A program made the position numbers and the translations under genes. The notes beneath the pieces were generated by a model. It did no database searches and was not told where the DNA came from. It saw only the letters and a program-made list of their open reading frames with translations. From NCBI GenBank assembly GCA_016800925.1, contig JABCPU010000145.1, positions 1 through 64,000 on the forward strand: a DNA stretch of 64,000 bases, given 5' to 3'. Source of the DNA: Suillus spraguei (lineage: Eukaryota > Basidiomycota > Agaricomycetes > Boletales > Suillaceae). Of this stretch, positions 9,598-21,462 are shown one piece after another (position 1 is the stretch's first letter; every line of letters starts with the position of its first letter).

Positions 9598-12291
9598 ATG
9601 CCCTCCAACTCGAAGTCCAAGTCAGAATCAAGGTCAAAACACCATTTCTCAACACTAGCAGTTGGAATAAAACTTGGATCCTTTGTCAAAGTTCCTCTTA
9701 TCCATGATGTACTGACCATGGATAAGCTAACCACTCAAGAACTAAATCAGCTGGTTCATGAGGAGCCTGTGAGTCATATCAAATGTAATACCCCCCTCAG
9801 GCATCTTCTAGCCATCATTTTTCAATCCTTCAAGGCTCAAGTGCCTCGCACAGAGGATCTTCGGATCCCTCTTTCTCAGATTCAGTATCCCAACAAGTGG
9901 ATTAATAATCAATTTTCTCAACATAAACTGATGGACTCTGTGGGACTGTGGGATAGTAAGGCAGAGATGTGGAACTTGGGGCTGCTAGATCCGCCCCCAA
10001 AACAGCGCAAGAAGAATAAGATGGGTAAAACACATGAGGGAGGGGGGAGCCGGGCGCCCGGAGGCAGTACTTCCCAGTCAAACTCAACTACTGAGCATGT
10101 AGTTGCAGGGCTTTTGAATGCCCTTACGGCAGCACTTTCTCGACATGGGCTCAATACCAGTAATCAAGCAAATCACATATGGAGTGGGGCCCACTCAACT
10201 GCCCCAATCAAGGGAGAAGACATTCCCTGCAAACCTGACATCGTTATGTCAGATGAACTGGACCCTGGGTGGGCAGGCATCAAGGTTGTCACTGAGGTGA
10301 CAAGCAGCAAGTACTGGCCAGGGAAGCCTGCTGTCAAGTCCCTTGATACCAAGGCATAGATCATCTTGAAGCACCAACCCTGGAGGTGTTTCGCTCTCAT
10401 GCTTTCACTATGCAACCACTATCACGAACTTTGTGTCCATGTATATGACTACTCTGGTTCTGCTGTATCCCCTCCATTTCATATCGACCAACAAAAGGAT
10501 GAATTTCTAAAAATCCTCTCATCTATTGTCTTTGGCAATGAAGAGTGCATTGATTTTGACACAACGATGAACATTCGACAACTCAAACTCCCTGTATTAT
10601 CTCATCGTTCCTGTCTTCCTAGGAGATTGTGTGCTAAGGAAAAGAGGGACACCACTCAGTGTACATGGGCCAAGTCAGGAGATGCAGCATTAGGCGAGGA
10701 GTCAGGATATGAGTCAGATTCATCATACAAACCTTCGCCCTCATGTCACCCAGAGACTTTCAGCAGTGATACCTTTCTATCAAGTGCCCTCCCCTCCCTT
10801 GAGCCAGATGAGTGGCCTGATATCAGAACTGGTCCTCCTGCACTCCCCTCTGAACTGCTTCCCTCAGCTACTCCTGCCTCACTGGCTCCATTTATTGCCG
10901 AAAATTCTGTCCCTCCAAATTCATCACCAATCGGCAAAATTCAAGTCAATGATAACTGGTACGATATCCTGGAGGTTATATTTTCAAGTCATGGCCTGGT
11001 TAGTCGTGGCACCATTTGCTACCTGGCTCAAAAGGATGACCAAGAGTATATCATCAAGGACCACTGGGTCCTTGGGAATGCAGATGATGAAGATATCTTG
11101 AATGAGGTCATTATGTTGAAGAAGATGCAAGGTGTCCGTGGCATCCTGGAGCTTGTAGAATTCAGCAAGGTTAAACTGTCGACTGGCAAGGTCAACAACA
11201 TGAAGATTTACCGATACCAAGAACTGCCCAGCTTAGTTGGCACTTGGCGCACTCATTTTTGCCTCGTAATAAAACCCCGAGGGCGACCTTTACATAAATT
11301 TCGAACAAAGTTGGAATTTATTAAAGTTATAGGTGACATTGTGGCCAGTAAGTATTCCGCTTTTGTGATATGCATGTTGATACTAACTGGCGGGTGTTCT
11401 CCAGTTCAACAGGAAGCGCATGAGTGAGGTGTTTTGCATTGTGATTGCAGCCTCCACAATGCGATGGTCATGACTGCCGATGGTGACAGCCTTGGAATGT
11501 TGATCGACTGGGAATTTGCTGTAGCTATCACACCAGAGAATACATATGCTATCAGTGGAACAGTAAGTGAATGATTGATTCAGGATTAAATCTGCTGACT
11601 CAACTTACAGGGCACAATTCCATTCATGTCGCGGCGGCTCCTGCAGCAAGTGAAAAAGGTCTTGGTTCCCGACACTGCCAAAAAGGGGGCATTGTCATCG
11701 TCACCTTTGGCAATTGAGTTTGTCAAGCAAGACTACTCAGATGATCTTGAATCACTGTTCTACGTCGTTTGTTGGATCTGCATCGAGTACAGTGGCCCTC
11801 TTGGCATAGAGCGCCATTTAAACACTTCGAAGACATGGCTTCTGCATGCATGGAGCAATCAGGATATTGGGGGATGCTTTGAGAACAAGGTTGCATTTTA
11901 CACAGTGGGTGATGGTGAAGCTGCACTCCAAGTGTAGTTTGACGACTACTTCAAGGATCTTCGTCCACTTGCACTGGAGTGGATGGGCCTCCTGAGACTC
12001 AATTTTCCAGTTCAGGTTGGTAGTGTTGACAGCCAGGCCCTCCACAGACCCATTGAATTTGATGCACTGCTCAAGATCTTGGACAAATACATCGCCAAAC
12101 TCAAGGGCACACCTGAGCTACCCCCTGAATGGCTACTCTGCAAGAGGTTAGTAGACAGGAATAAGCAGGACATGGATGCATCAGGAGAGATTATGAAGGA
12201 AATGGACTTTACTGTAGTGAAGAAGCGTGGTCTGAATGACGAGTGTACTGTCGAACCTGTGAAGAGGAGCAAGGCATCGAACTCGGGGTAG
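9598..12291 (+). pseudogene. FunK1-type fungal protein kinase, three premature stops
   Basis: The layout fits the fungal-type kinase family (FunK1) of Agaricomycetes: an N-terminal region ending in IKVVTEVTSSKYWPGKPA, an acidic Ser/Pro linker (10690-10940), then a kinase fold. The small lobe has RGTICYLAQ and EYIIKDHW. The catalytic loop reads VLHCDCSLHNAM, with Cys where Arg is usual but the Asp kept. The metal-binding loop reads MLIDWEFAV and the activation segment GTGTIPFMS. Introns lie at 11348-11404 and 11563-11610 and keep phase. Stops at 10357 (TAG), 11425 (TGA) and 11935 (TAG) interrupt an otherwise continuous frame. Each can come from one C-to-T change. The final stretch ends VKRSKASNSG. 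It was probably active until recently. Confidence 0.85.
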
Positions 12292-12686
12292 TTAGGCCAG
12301 TTCTACCATCAATCTTGATTTCACGTACACAGCAGTATGTTTTCGCTCATGATGTTTTTTATGTTGTTGCATTGCAGTATCATTACTTGTTTTACCCCTT
12401 TTGCCAATTGATATTGACTTTGACTCAGAAGTGTTTGTGACTCATCACAGTTGTTCCCACGACTTTGGGAACTTGGCAGATTATTGCTATGACTATTACT
12501 TGTCCTCCTCACATGTACCTCCATTTGACTACATTCCAACAAAAATGCGGTCACTTACTCAAGTCATACTGCCTGTCAGTGACATGTTGCTCAGTTGAGT
12601 CAAATCCTTTAAGAGCTGAGTGAGTTTTATCTGTGTCTTGTCACTCATCTCCCTTCTGGTTTTTCTACCCTTTGTCAGTGTCAATA
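12292..12686. other. Non-coding gap
   Basis: Roughly 400 bases between the kinase pseudogene and the next open frame. I see no repeat or RNA gene. CT-rich words near 12645-12680 precede the next ATG, as in fungal promoters. Confidence 0.4.
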
Positions 12687-12950
12687 ATGCCCCCTCGTTC
12701 CAGAGCTATGTCTAGCCCCAAGAGACTGAAGGCAAAGTGCAAAGTCATGGATGATATCCCAGCGCTCACTGGGCAGGGAAAGAAGGCCCAGGCAGTGGAC
12801 AATATTGGTTTGGTGTCACTACAGCTAACTTCTGATCCCAATGCTCCTGCCATTCGTTGTTCTGGTCGCCCTTGTGCAGGGACAGGAGGTAGGAATGCTC
12901 AACTTGAGAAAGTTGGCGCAGTTCAGGAGGCCCCAGCACGGACAAGCTAA
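12687..12950 (+). CDS. Hypothetical protein, truncated by an LTR
   Basis: The frame starts MPPRSRAMSSPKRLKAKC and contains LTSDPNAPAIRCSGRPCAG and GTGGRNAQLEKVGAVQEAP. It stops after about 87 codons at TAG-like decay. The continuing sequence still reads NISANPLAPAS before LTR-B copy 1 begins at 13026. Short Agaricomycete proteins with a SGRxxAGxGGRNxQLEKVG motif are familiar to me as transposon neighbours, but I cannot name a function. Probably a 5' gene fragment. Confidence 0.4.
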   Translation: MPPRSRAMSSPKRLKAKCKVMDDIPALTGQGKKAQAVDNIGLVSLQLTSDPNAPAIRCSGRPCAGTGGRNAQLEKVGAVQEAPARTS

Positions 12951-13025
12951 CCTAAGGGCTCTACGACCCTCACGCCAAATATCTCAGCAAACCCTCTTGC
13001 TCCAGCATCACATTGAAAGGGCCAT

Positions 13026-13759
13026 TGTAAAGATGCAATCTAGCCTGGGCTGTAGATAAACCATGGCCTCAGCTAGTTGGTAGCGAAAGTGGTAAAACTG
13101 CGGTAGTGCGTGCGGTAAAACTGCGGTAAGGCGTGGGAAACTGGCGGTAAAACAAGCGGTGAAGCGTGGGAAGGCGTAGCGCAAGCGGTGAAGCGCGGGA
13201 AGGCATAGCACAAGCGGTGAAGCGCGGGAAAGTGGTAAAGAGCGGTGGTGTGTGCGGCAGTAAAACAATTCTTAAGAGACAGTGACTTCAGCGAAAGACT
13301 TTATTCCATTAGAGACAGTAGTGGTGACAATTCCTAAGTACTGTGTGTACCATAGAGGGAAAAGTACAAGTACCGGAATGTGTGAAGAGTCCTTTATAAC
13401 ATGTGCCATGAACAGCCGGAATACATAGCGAGAACGGTAGCGAGATAGAGATATTTAGCTAAGAGGCATGCAGCGAGCAAGCGGCGTCACGGAAGGTAAG
13501 GTAAGTCTTGCCGTAGCTTTAGTAATGGCGGAAATAAATATGCTACGCACCAATGGATCTTAGATGGAAATGGAATGGACAGGAGGACATCAGTAGTGAG
13601 ATTCGGTAAGGGGCAAGGATCCACGGAGCAAAAATGGTACCGGCGAAGCAAAAAGGGGTAATGCTTGCTATAGGGGTTTTCTCGGTAGCCACTGTAGATG
13701 GTAACGAGACACTTGTCTAAAATGGCACTTTCATGGTCAGCGTGACTTTGTTCGCTACA
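13026..13759 (+). repeat. LTR family B, copy 1
   Basis: 734 bp, begins TGTAAAGATGCAATCTAGCC and ends TTTGTTCGCTACA. Its ends match copies 2 and 3, but it is about 200 bp shorter inside. Flanks are CCAT and CTGT, which would both derive from CCGT by opposite-strand CpG decay if the target duplication is 4 bp. No internal retroelement sequence is attached, so it behaves as a solo LTR. Confidence 0.75.
13080..13262. repeat. GCGGTAA/GCGGTGAAGC tandem array within LTR-B copy 1
   Basis: About three units of roughly 30 bp built on AAGCGGTGAAGCGYGGGAAG are preceded by shorter ACTGCGGTAA units. The array is far less regular in the other LTR-B copies, so it has expanded locally. Confidence 0.6.
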
Positions 13760-14079
13760 CTGTGGCAGCCACCCACAGGTAAGCTCAAGTTTTTATCTGG
13801 GCAGATGGGGCTGATCTTAAATATTTAAAAGCCTCCTCCTTTACCGTATAGCGTCTCAGATATTATGGGCTCTACCATCAAGAGTTCCTGTCAGAAGGGA
13901 AAGAAAGCCAAGGTAGGTCATTTTCTTTATCCATGCCTGGTGATACAATGACCAATTACTCAAATAAACAACTTCTGCCTCCTCGCAAGTTGAACTAGTT
14001 AGGAATATTATTTTTATATGTAGATCAAGTACTCATTTATACCTGAGGACGTCACTCACAAGCCAAACCAACATAGGAC
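13760..14079. other. Non-coding gap
   Basis: About 320 bases between LTR-B copy 1 and the WD40-tail remnant. There is no open frame of note and no repeat seen. Confidence 0.4.
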
Positions 14080-15950
14080 GTTCATGCTACCTGCAAAGAG
14101 GCCGGTCTTAATGACCTAGTATCCATTGGTACCAATATTGCAAGTGTCAAAATATCATCCTCTCTTGCACTGACAATTTTGTCTGCTGTTAGGCATCTCA
14201 AGATGGTTCACACACACCCCACTCTTCGCTTGACAACGAGTCATTTCTGCAAGTATGTATTGTATTTGCAGCCTTTCCAATCACTATAACGCTAAAATTA
14301 CAGGCTGATGGTACAAGACGTCCTGATCAGTTCGGCATTGTCAATGAGCTTTCACCAGCATTTTTTGCCAGAATGAAAGCTGATATTGATGTGTGTGACC
14401 AGTACTTCAATTTCTTAGCTCCTATCTAGATATCTGCTCTCAGTCCTCCCCATTGGATGGTGCTCATTCCTCTGTAAATCCAGTCCTTGCTCGTGTTAAG
14501 ACCGTACTCAAAGGGTGAAAGATTTGAAGGGCTTTGGCCTCAGTTCATGCACTGTGCCCCTTTCCCGAGTAATGCCCCTTATTTCAGAGGGTAGATATAC
14601 GTCCAAAGATCCGGAAGGAGTTGCGTGATGGATTTGGATGTCCGAAGGTTATCTGGAGCATAGAGATGGAACGAGGATTAAGGCTAGCTTCAGAACAAGT
14701 TCCTAACTAGAAAATAACAGAGATAGACTATCCGAAGATAGAGTCGGAGATATAGACTAAAGGATTCAATCCAAAGTCTCGGAAGATGACTAGAGCAAAG
14801 AGTAACTCAAGTCCGGAGGAAACAGAATGAGCAGAATCTAAGATGATATTTGAACTAAGGTTCTATGGAGATCTACAAGTAGTTTATATACTGTAAGTAA
14901 CCAGCACAGATAATCAAGGAGTCCGGGACCGAGGGCTATGTATGAAGTATAACGGAAGTCTATTAGTTAATGCACAGCGGATCAGTAAGCACGAGTCAGA
15001 AATAAAACACAGGTAATGGATCAATAAGCAGGATGGAAGTATACACAGCCGGAATACTGGAAACAGGAGGGATGCCGAAAGGAGATAGACACAGATATAC
15101 ACAGGGGAGTTAGAGTGCGAGAATTGGGCACTTTCGGATGGGTGATCCAGACAGGATCTGTGGACTGGACGGAAGTAGGGTCGATCAGATCTGATCGGAT
15201 CTGAGATTGGAAATATGGTATATGACAGCTCGCCTTTCCTCGTTCCTTCAGCACTTTCGATCTGCCAATGGTGAAGGAACCAAACTTCAGCAACCCTCCA
15301 CACCCTCATGGTTACATCCCCATGTACTCTTGGCTCATCTTTCCTCACTTTTCCCCCAATCTCCATTCAATGGTGACGAACAAGATAAACCCCATCCTGC
15401 AATGCCTTCAAGTTCACGTCCAGATGTAGTCATCAGTCAACTCTTCCACTCTCAACCTCACCTCAACAAGGAAATTGAATTCATGCAACACCCAAGTCCT
15501 CCTCCTGTAGTTAAAGTGGCTGCAATACATGACAAGCAGGTATATGTTTCCTTTGTGCATTTACAGTCACTGTGGTTCAATAATTTTTGTTCAGACTTTG
15601 ATTGTTGCTCAGGGGCCACAATTTAAGAAAGTGAAATGAGCATATGACCAAAAAATTCAATCACATGCTCAAGCACAAGTATCATCATTGTGCATTCAGC
15701 CTGTCAATGGGTCAACATCCACGAGCCCTCCTACTCTAGGTACAGTAGCCACACAACCACCACCCATATCATGGTGGGCTCAGATCATGTTGTTTATATG
15801 CTGTGTACATGCCAATGGTCATTGATACAGCTAGCATTTGACAACTACTCCACTTTTACTTCTAGTTATATTCACTTGTATGTCTTTCATTGTGTCTTTC
15901 AGTACATCATCAATCCTTGCAGGGGCGATGCAGCCGATGCAGTGTTTTGA
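14080..15950 (+). pseudogene. Remnant of a WD40-gene C-terminal tail, split by LTR-C
   Basis: From about 14080 the sequence aligns base by base with the tail of the WD40 gene at 28669-29760 and shares its intron signals. Coding traces include ISLLEAD-like exon ends and, after the LTR, LSSFLQHFRSANGEGTKLQQ and LLAHLSSLFPQSPFNGDEQ. The tail then runs to a hydrophobic terminus reading IMLFICCVHANGH. No WD40 repeats precede it, so only the 3' half of the gene was duplicated or survives. The solo LTR at 14494-15227 interrupts it between SVNPVLAR and LSSFLQ. Confidence 0.75.
14494..15227 (+). repeat. Solo LTR family C with 5-bp target duplication GCTCG
   Basis: 734 bp, starts TGTTAAGACCGTACTC and ends ATGGTATATGACA. 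GCTCG at 14489-14493 is repeated exactly at 15228-15232. Comparison with the uninterrupted WD40 tail at 29085-29100 shows the pre-insertion sequence, which fixes the ends precisely. It is seen once in the window. The minus strand carries a 150-codon frame that I take as chance. Confidence 0.92.
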
Positions 15951-16419
15951 ACAGTAAGCACAATTGCTCTTCATCAACACACTGCAGGCCTGTACCTTGG
16001 CAAGGTCATTTGGGTGGCATTGAGGAACCCTCTGCAGGACATGGTTAACTTTGTGACAGGTTGTACTAAGCACAACCTAAAATGATATCCCTTCTGAAAA
16101 TTGGTTGTTTCATACTTGATTCAGGTTGTGCATTTCTCCCCAGTTCTGCTGTCAACCACAAGTTGATGTCTGTCCATAGCAGAATCATAATGATCTACCA
16201 TTACATAACAACAGGACTGGGTGATGCCTGCTGTCTTCTCTTCTCCTGTTCACTGCTACTTGACTCCTCATTCATCCCCACATGGCGATAACAATCAGAA
16301 AATGCAGCCACTCAGTATGTGCACAAGTATTCAGCAGTAATATTTCAAATCTTAAGGCCTCGTTTTTCAGTGGTTGCCACTTCATCATGACAGAATGCAG
16401 CGATGCCATTGAAGAATGG
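15951..16419. other. Non-coding gap
   Basis: About 470 bases between the WD40-tail remnant and LTR-B copy 2. Nothing recognisable. Confidence 0.4.
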
Positions 16420-17839
16420 TGTAAAGATACAACCTAGCCTGGGCTGTAGATGAACCACGGCCTAAACTAGTATGCAAGTCTTGCGCTCCGTCTAGTCTGC
16501 TTCACTTGTGAAAACAAGAGCGTTCGACCCAAAAGGGGGATGCCTATTAGTATGGTCAAGTCCGAGTCTAACTTATGTGCGAATGAAGCGTCGTGGTCAG
16601 TGGTGATGCTGCCAGAACTAGCATCGTAAGTAGTGGTACTACTGTGGTCAAGATATAGTCAGAAACAGTTGCATTGAGCAAGCGATGTCGAGCGATGATA
16701 TCAGCGGTAATGGTAAAGTTGTGAGCGGTGCAAAGAAACAGTAAAGAAAACCGCAGTACTTTCAGCGGTAAAGTAGTGGTGCGTGAGAAGTTCAGTCAAA
16801 ATAACAGTCAAAAGTCCAGCAGTATGCCAGCAGTAACAGAGAACGAGTGTGATAGATTAACAAGCGATAAGGAACTTTAAAGACTACATCTACTACTGGG
16901 TAGATCCAGAGCTAGACAATAATTCTGACCTATAGTACGTGCAATGGTGTAAAATCAGGTGTCTCTATCATGCGGGGTATGTGGTGCTTATATCCTAAAT
17001 CGTATATACTCGGAATACTCTAGGCGAGATCAGTAGCACTGGAGTGTAGTAACCGCCATAAGTAAACATAGCGCGAGGCGCTGCGGCATGAGGCAACATG
17101 TAATAAGGCTTGCCATGGAATCAGTGATAATGAACAGAAAACAAATTATGCACCAAATGGAGCTATTCAGATGCGGCAAGGACATGGAATGTTATGAACT
17201 GGGGTGCCATCACCAGCGACAGTGATAAGACACAGACGGTCTGCTGGGAGGTTCGATTTCATTCAAAAGAGAATGAGGACTACTACTTAGGAAAGGTTCC
17301 AAGTAGGATCAAGGGTTCAGTCGAAGAGTCACGACTCTAAGACAATCAGTAGAATAGAGACTAAGGCTAAGGAGTGCTTAAACTTAGAGACGATTCAGAC
17401 GACTTAGGTTGGAGACCTAAGCGAAGGATATTCCAGGTAAAACCCAGTAAGATTAAAGTAAGGTATACAAGCATAATACAATGTGCTTAAAGAAGCCAAT
17501 ATGTGTGCACGGACCAGGAGAGACGTGAGAACATAAGTGCGTATCCAAAGAAGGAAGGCTACTATAGTACAGATGTGTTGAGCATATGAGTCAGAGTCAT
17601 GTTACATAATATACAAGATAAAGGAGATGAAAAATGAATAGGGGCACGTATGATTGTAACATGGAAGGACATCAGTTCATGGAATGAGGTGCAGCAGTCG
17701 TTACGGTGTGCGGTAAGCGTGGGATGCCGCCGGTACTGCTGAAGGGGTAAGACGGCCATGGACAAGTGGTAACTCCTGTAGACGTGAGACGAGTGTCAAA
17801 ATATGGGGTTTTAAGCCCAGCGCCAATATGTTCGTTACA
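16420..17839 (+). repeat. LTR family B, copy 2, carrying a nested LTR-A
   Basis: Starts TGTAAAGATACAACCTAGCC and ends ATATGTTCGTTACA. Removing the nested LTR-A and its duplicated 5 bp leaves about 943 bp, the same size as copy 3. Flanks are ATGG and CCGG. It has no attached internal domain. The opposite-strand copy 3 at 23860-24795 is a separate insertion and not its partner. Confidence 0.8.
17190..17661 (-). repeat. Solo LTR family A, copy 3, with 5-bp target duplication TGGAA
   Basis: 472 bp with TG...CA ends, inserted in LTR-B copy 2. TGGAA at 17185-17189 is repeated at 17662-17666. The empty site can be read from LTR-B copy 3. This shows that family A was still moving after this LTR-B had settled. 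Confidence 0.92.
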
Positions 17840-18387
17840 CCGGATTATAGGAGTAGAGTAATTTCGGTACAGAATAGATTTCTTGTTTCTACTCCTTAAC
17901 TTGTAGTTTACATGTTGTTCTTATACTAAATATGTATGGAGTATCTCCGTCATCATCTCCAATGATATGACAGAGTCTGGAGTAAGTAGCTGTACACTAT
18001 GCTATCATTATTATGGATGAGTGTTAGTCTACTCCACTACTTGACAGGTAGTCCAGTGATTTAAGAGGAGTAACCTAATCCGGATGACAGGTCACATGAC
18101 TGGAAATACTTCCAGATATCTCTTCTGGATAGGGGCTATCGGATGCAGATTCTAACATTTTTTTCACTGAGTATAATACAAATACATAGCCATTTTCCGT
18201 CACAGGCACCCAAAACAAGATTTATACCAACATAGTAATACCATTGAATCCAATTAGTTTATGATCTGAGCAAATAGATTTCCCTTCAATGACTCTATTT
18301 TCACCTTGACATCTTTCAAAGATCAATGTTAACGAAGGGGCAGGTGACACCTTTCAACGTCTGTGTTCTTCTATTATTCATTATTAC
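17840..18387. other. Gap with possible LTR fragment
   Basis: On the minus strand, TGTTAGAATCTGCATCC at 18157 begins a stretch of retro-LTR character (TG start, AT-rich, TATAAG-like word). It is cut off by LTR-B copy 2 at 17839. With no second copy in the window, this reading is weak. The rest is non-coding. Confidence 0.25.
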
Positions 18388-18437
18388 TTTTTTTTTTTAA
18401 AAAAAAATCCTCATTTATTGTCCGTTGGGGTGTAACC

Positions 18438-19541
18438 CTATGTTAGACAATACATGCGGTAAATACTCTGTCTACTTATGTGCGGTTTTGTGAATGATGG
18501 GTCTTGTACAGTGGTGAATCTACCTGTGCTCGCAATGAACTTAAATAGCAGTTTCAGGCAGTCAGTTTTGTTGAGGATGTGTTTCACGTGGTGCGCTTTA
18601 GTGCCCAGTTCCATTCTGAGGATGTTGCATTGTCTGGTGTATGCTGGGCATTTAAAGAGGAAGTGGTGTACCGATTTGTTTCCTTCTTTGCATTGGAGGC
18701 ACATTGGTGAGTCCAACTTTGCAATACGATGGAGATGCTTGTTGAGGGGAGCATGGCCTGATCTAAGCTGGAAGAGGAGTGAACTGTGGCAGCATGGGAA
18801 GTCATCTATGATATCTGCAAAGTGTTTTGAGGGTGCGGAGGGATTTATGGTGTGCAGGGTGGCGTATCTGGGGGACATGTATAGGATTTTTGCTGCTTCT
18901 CTTTTGATCTTCACCCTGAAATTTTGTAGTGTAGTTGACTTGCTGATGGGTAGCGTGATGGGGGTTGCTGATGTCATTTGAAGGGAGTGTGGGAGTCATC
19001 TTGTTTCTGATGCATCTCTTTTCGCAGCTCTTTTTGCGCACTCGTCTGCTTTCTCATTTCCTGGGATGTCGATGTGACCTGGTGTCCGGCATACCACCAG
19101 TTTCCTGCCATCTTTGTTGGGGAGGAGCTTTCAAAGATTGTTGTGGAAAATGACCATGAGATAGTGACCTGGTTGGGAATTGAATGACTTCATTGCGCAG
19201 ATTGCCGCTTGATTGTCCACGCCTAGTGCCATTGACCCTTCTCCTCCTGCTCTTCTCAGTAGCTCGACCGCTAGGATCATCCCTATCATCTCTCCCTTGT
19301 AGACCGTATGCTCACTGTCTTTCCCTAGGTGGAATCTTAGCTCGTCTCTTACTTCTTCTCCTTTTATCAACACCACTGCTGCTCCTACTCCTCCCTCTAT
19401 TGCTGACCCATCCAAGTACACTCTTAGCTCCTCATCTGCAAGCTCATCTTCTTCAGCTGCCTCCTCCTCTTTCCTGGCTATGCGTATTTCCATGTCTGCT
19501 TCCCACTTTGGGTAGTGGCGTACTGGCAGGATCTTTTCCAT
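18438..19541 (-). pseudogene. LINE RNase H and C-terminal zinc-binding region
   Basis: The RNase H part (19541-19131) shows LRVYLDGSAIEGGVGAA (first catalytic Asp), YKGEMIGMILAVELL (Glu) and MALGVDNQAAI (Asp). The C-terminal part (18977-18438) has FQLRSGHAPLNKHLHRI and CLQCKEGNKSVHHFLFKC, the zinc-binding tail seen downstream of RNase H in Tad1 and related LINEs. A frameshift separates the two. Confidence 0.8.
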
Positions 19542-19844
19542 CTGGGTGGGGTCTAACTTGAATTCATATAGCAGCTTGTGGAGTGGGGAGGGGTGGCATT
19601 TTGGCTTGCTGAAGTTTCATGCTGCTCCATAGTCGTATGCAGCTTTGATGTCTCAAGCTAACGGGTGAGAGTCCGGGAGTGTTGTTAGCCTTAGTGTTGA
19701 TTTAAAGCAGATTTTGTGCAGGGTCTGTTGGAAGGGGAGAACATTAGCATGTGCATCGAGAGTATCGGTAACTGTGGATCTCATCCCCCCTGTTATCATC
19801 AATGTTGCCATCCTTTGTACTCTTGCCATTTGCGAGGCGAATCC

Positions 19845-21313
19845 TCATGCTCCTCGGCCATTTAGTCTTTTTCCTTTGCCCTTTGCAACCAGTCCTGCGC
19901 ACCAGACATCAGCTGCATACAACATTTTAGGAATTACTACTCCCTCGTATAATCTCTTCATTAGACGGCTCTTGATTCCCTTTGTTGGGCGGATCATTCT
20001 GTTGCAGGCCAGCGCATATTTAGTTCCCTTTGCAAGTGTGTAGGCCATGTGTTCCTTGAAACTTAGGTTCTCGTCAATGATTACTCCTAGAAACTTGTGG
20101 AAACTTGAAGATTGTATTGTATGGTTGTGGATGGTGATGGCGGGTTTCGGGACCAGAATGGACTTGTTCAGGTTCATTTTGCTCGGGATTCTAGCTCTGG
20201 ATAGGCATACTAATGCTGTCTTGTCTAGCTCAAATTATGTGTGTTCTTCACTCCATTGGAGTGCGCCTCCTCTCTTCTCCATCATCTTGACTAACTTAGC
20301 GTGCACTTCTTTGTATTATTTGCCCTTTGCTATGAGTGCAATGTCATCAATGAAACCAAGACTAAGTTTGCCCTTTCGGGGTCTTGGATCTGCAACTCTT
20401 AGTAAGTCCGTGTTGTAGAGGATGAAGGCTAACAGGACAAGGGACATCCTTGGTCTACTCCTCCCTCGACATTGAATAGGTCCAATTGAAAGTTGTCAAA
20501 GTTCAGGGTTGTGGATCTTCCATCGAGCCATCGTTTGTACCATTTGATGTAGTCGTTCGGTATGCCTGCTTTTCTCAGATTGTGTAATAATTTGCTGATT
20601 ACCATGCTGGGAAAGGCAGCTTTAACATCTAGGAACAACATGGACACGAAGCTTTCTTGGGATGCCCAGGAATCTGTAACAAATTTTGTTAGTAAGTGCA
20701 GGGAGTCTGTAGTGGAACGACCTGGTCTTCTGCAAAAGTGTGTTGCTGCTAAGAGATTGTGCTGTTCTGCGATGTAGATCAGGTTGTTGGCTATGCAGGA
20801 GGATAAGATTCTGGTCATTGTGTCAAGGAGCATTATGGGTCTGTATGCCTTTGGTAGGCTGTAGTCTGGTCTTCCTGGTTTGTGGAGCACTATGGTAGAC
20901 AGTTTCTTCCACTGTTCAGGGTAGATTCCAAGTGTGAATGTCACTCGGAATATCGGGCCCATATATGGGATGAGTTGTTCTGCACAGTGGGTGAAGACGC
21001 AGTTGCTGATTCCATTTGGGCCTGGGGCCTTGTGTGGGGACAATTTTGATATTGCTCTTGCTATCTGTTCGTTTGTGATTAGTGAGAATTCGCATATGGG
21101 AGGAGGATAGATATAATTAGGATTAATGTGGTCATCTAACAGGGGAGGCTTGAAGAAAACATTGTAGAGTAATTCACTTTTTCTGTTGTTGTCCTGGGTC
21201 GTGTTGGGGTTGTTGGCAGCTGGGTCTTTGAGGGTGGTGATTCTTGCATATATTTGGTCGTTTGGATTACTTGCTGCATAGCTGTGGAAGTTCCATACCC
21301 CGGATGGGGTCAT
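19845..21313 (-). pseudogene. LINE reverse transcriptase domain
   Basis: The frame 21313-20429 has ISKLSPHKAPGPNGISN, STIVLHKPGRPDYSLPKAYR, MLFLDVKAAFPSM (catalytic Asp in FLDVKAAF) and VEGGVDQGCPLSC. A frameshift then moves to another frame giving LGFIDDIALIAK near 20340, the FIDD version of the catalytic YxDD box. After that, the frame 20177-19845 reads FLGVIIDENLSFKEHM. All palm motifs are recognisable, but the frame is broken at least twice. Confidence 0.8.
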
Positions 21314-21462
21314 ATTTTCTAGCCAGTCGCTCCAGTGGGATTCCTTCGCCTTTTGATGTTTTCAGAGAAAGTGTTGCATGCTCTTCAGTAGCTTTCGTGT
21401 ATGGGATCATCTCTGTATGGTAGATTAGCTCTTGATTTGCGGCCTAATTTGTGTACCTCCTT

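Noticed and set aside
14914..15366. 150-codon minus-strand frame
   Set aside because: It lies almost wholly inside solo LTR-C and has no protein family features.
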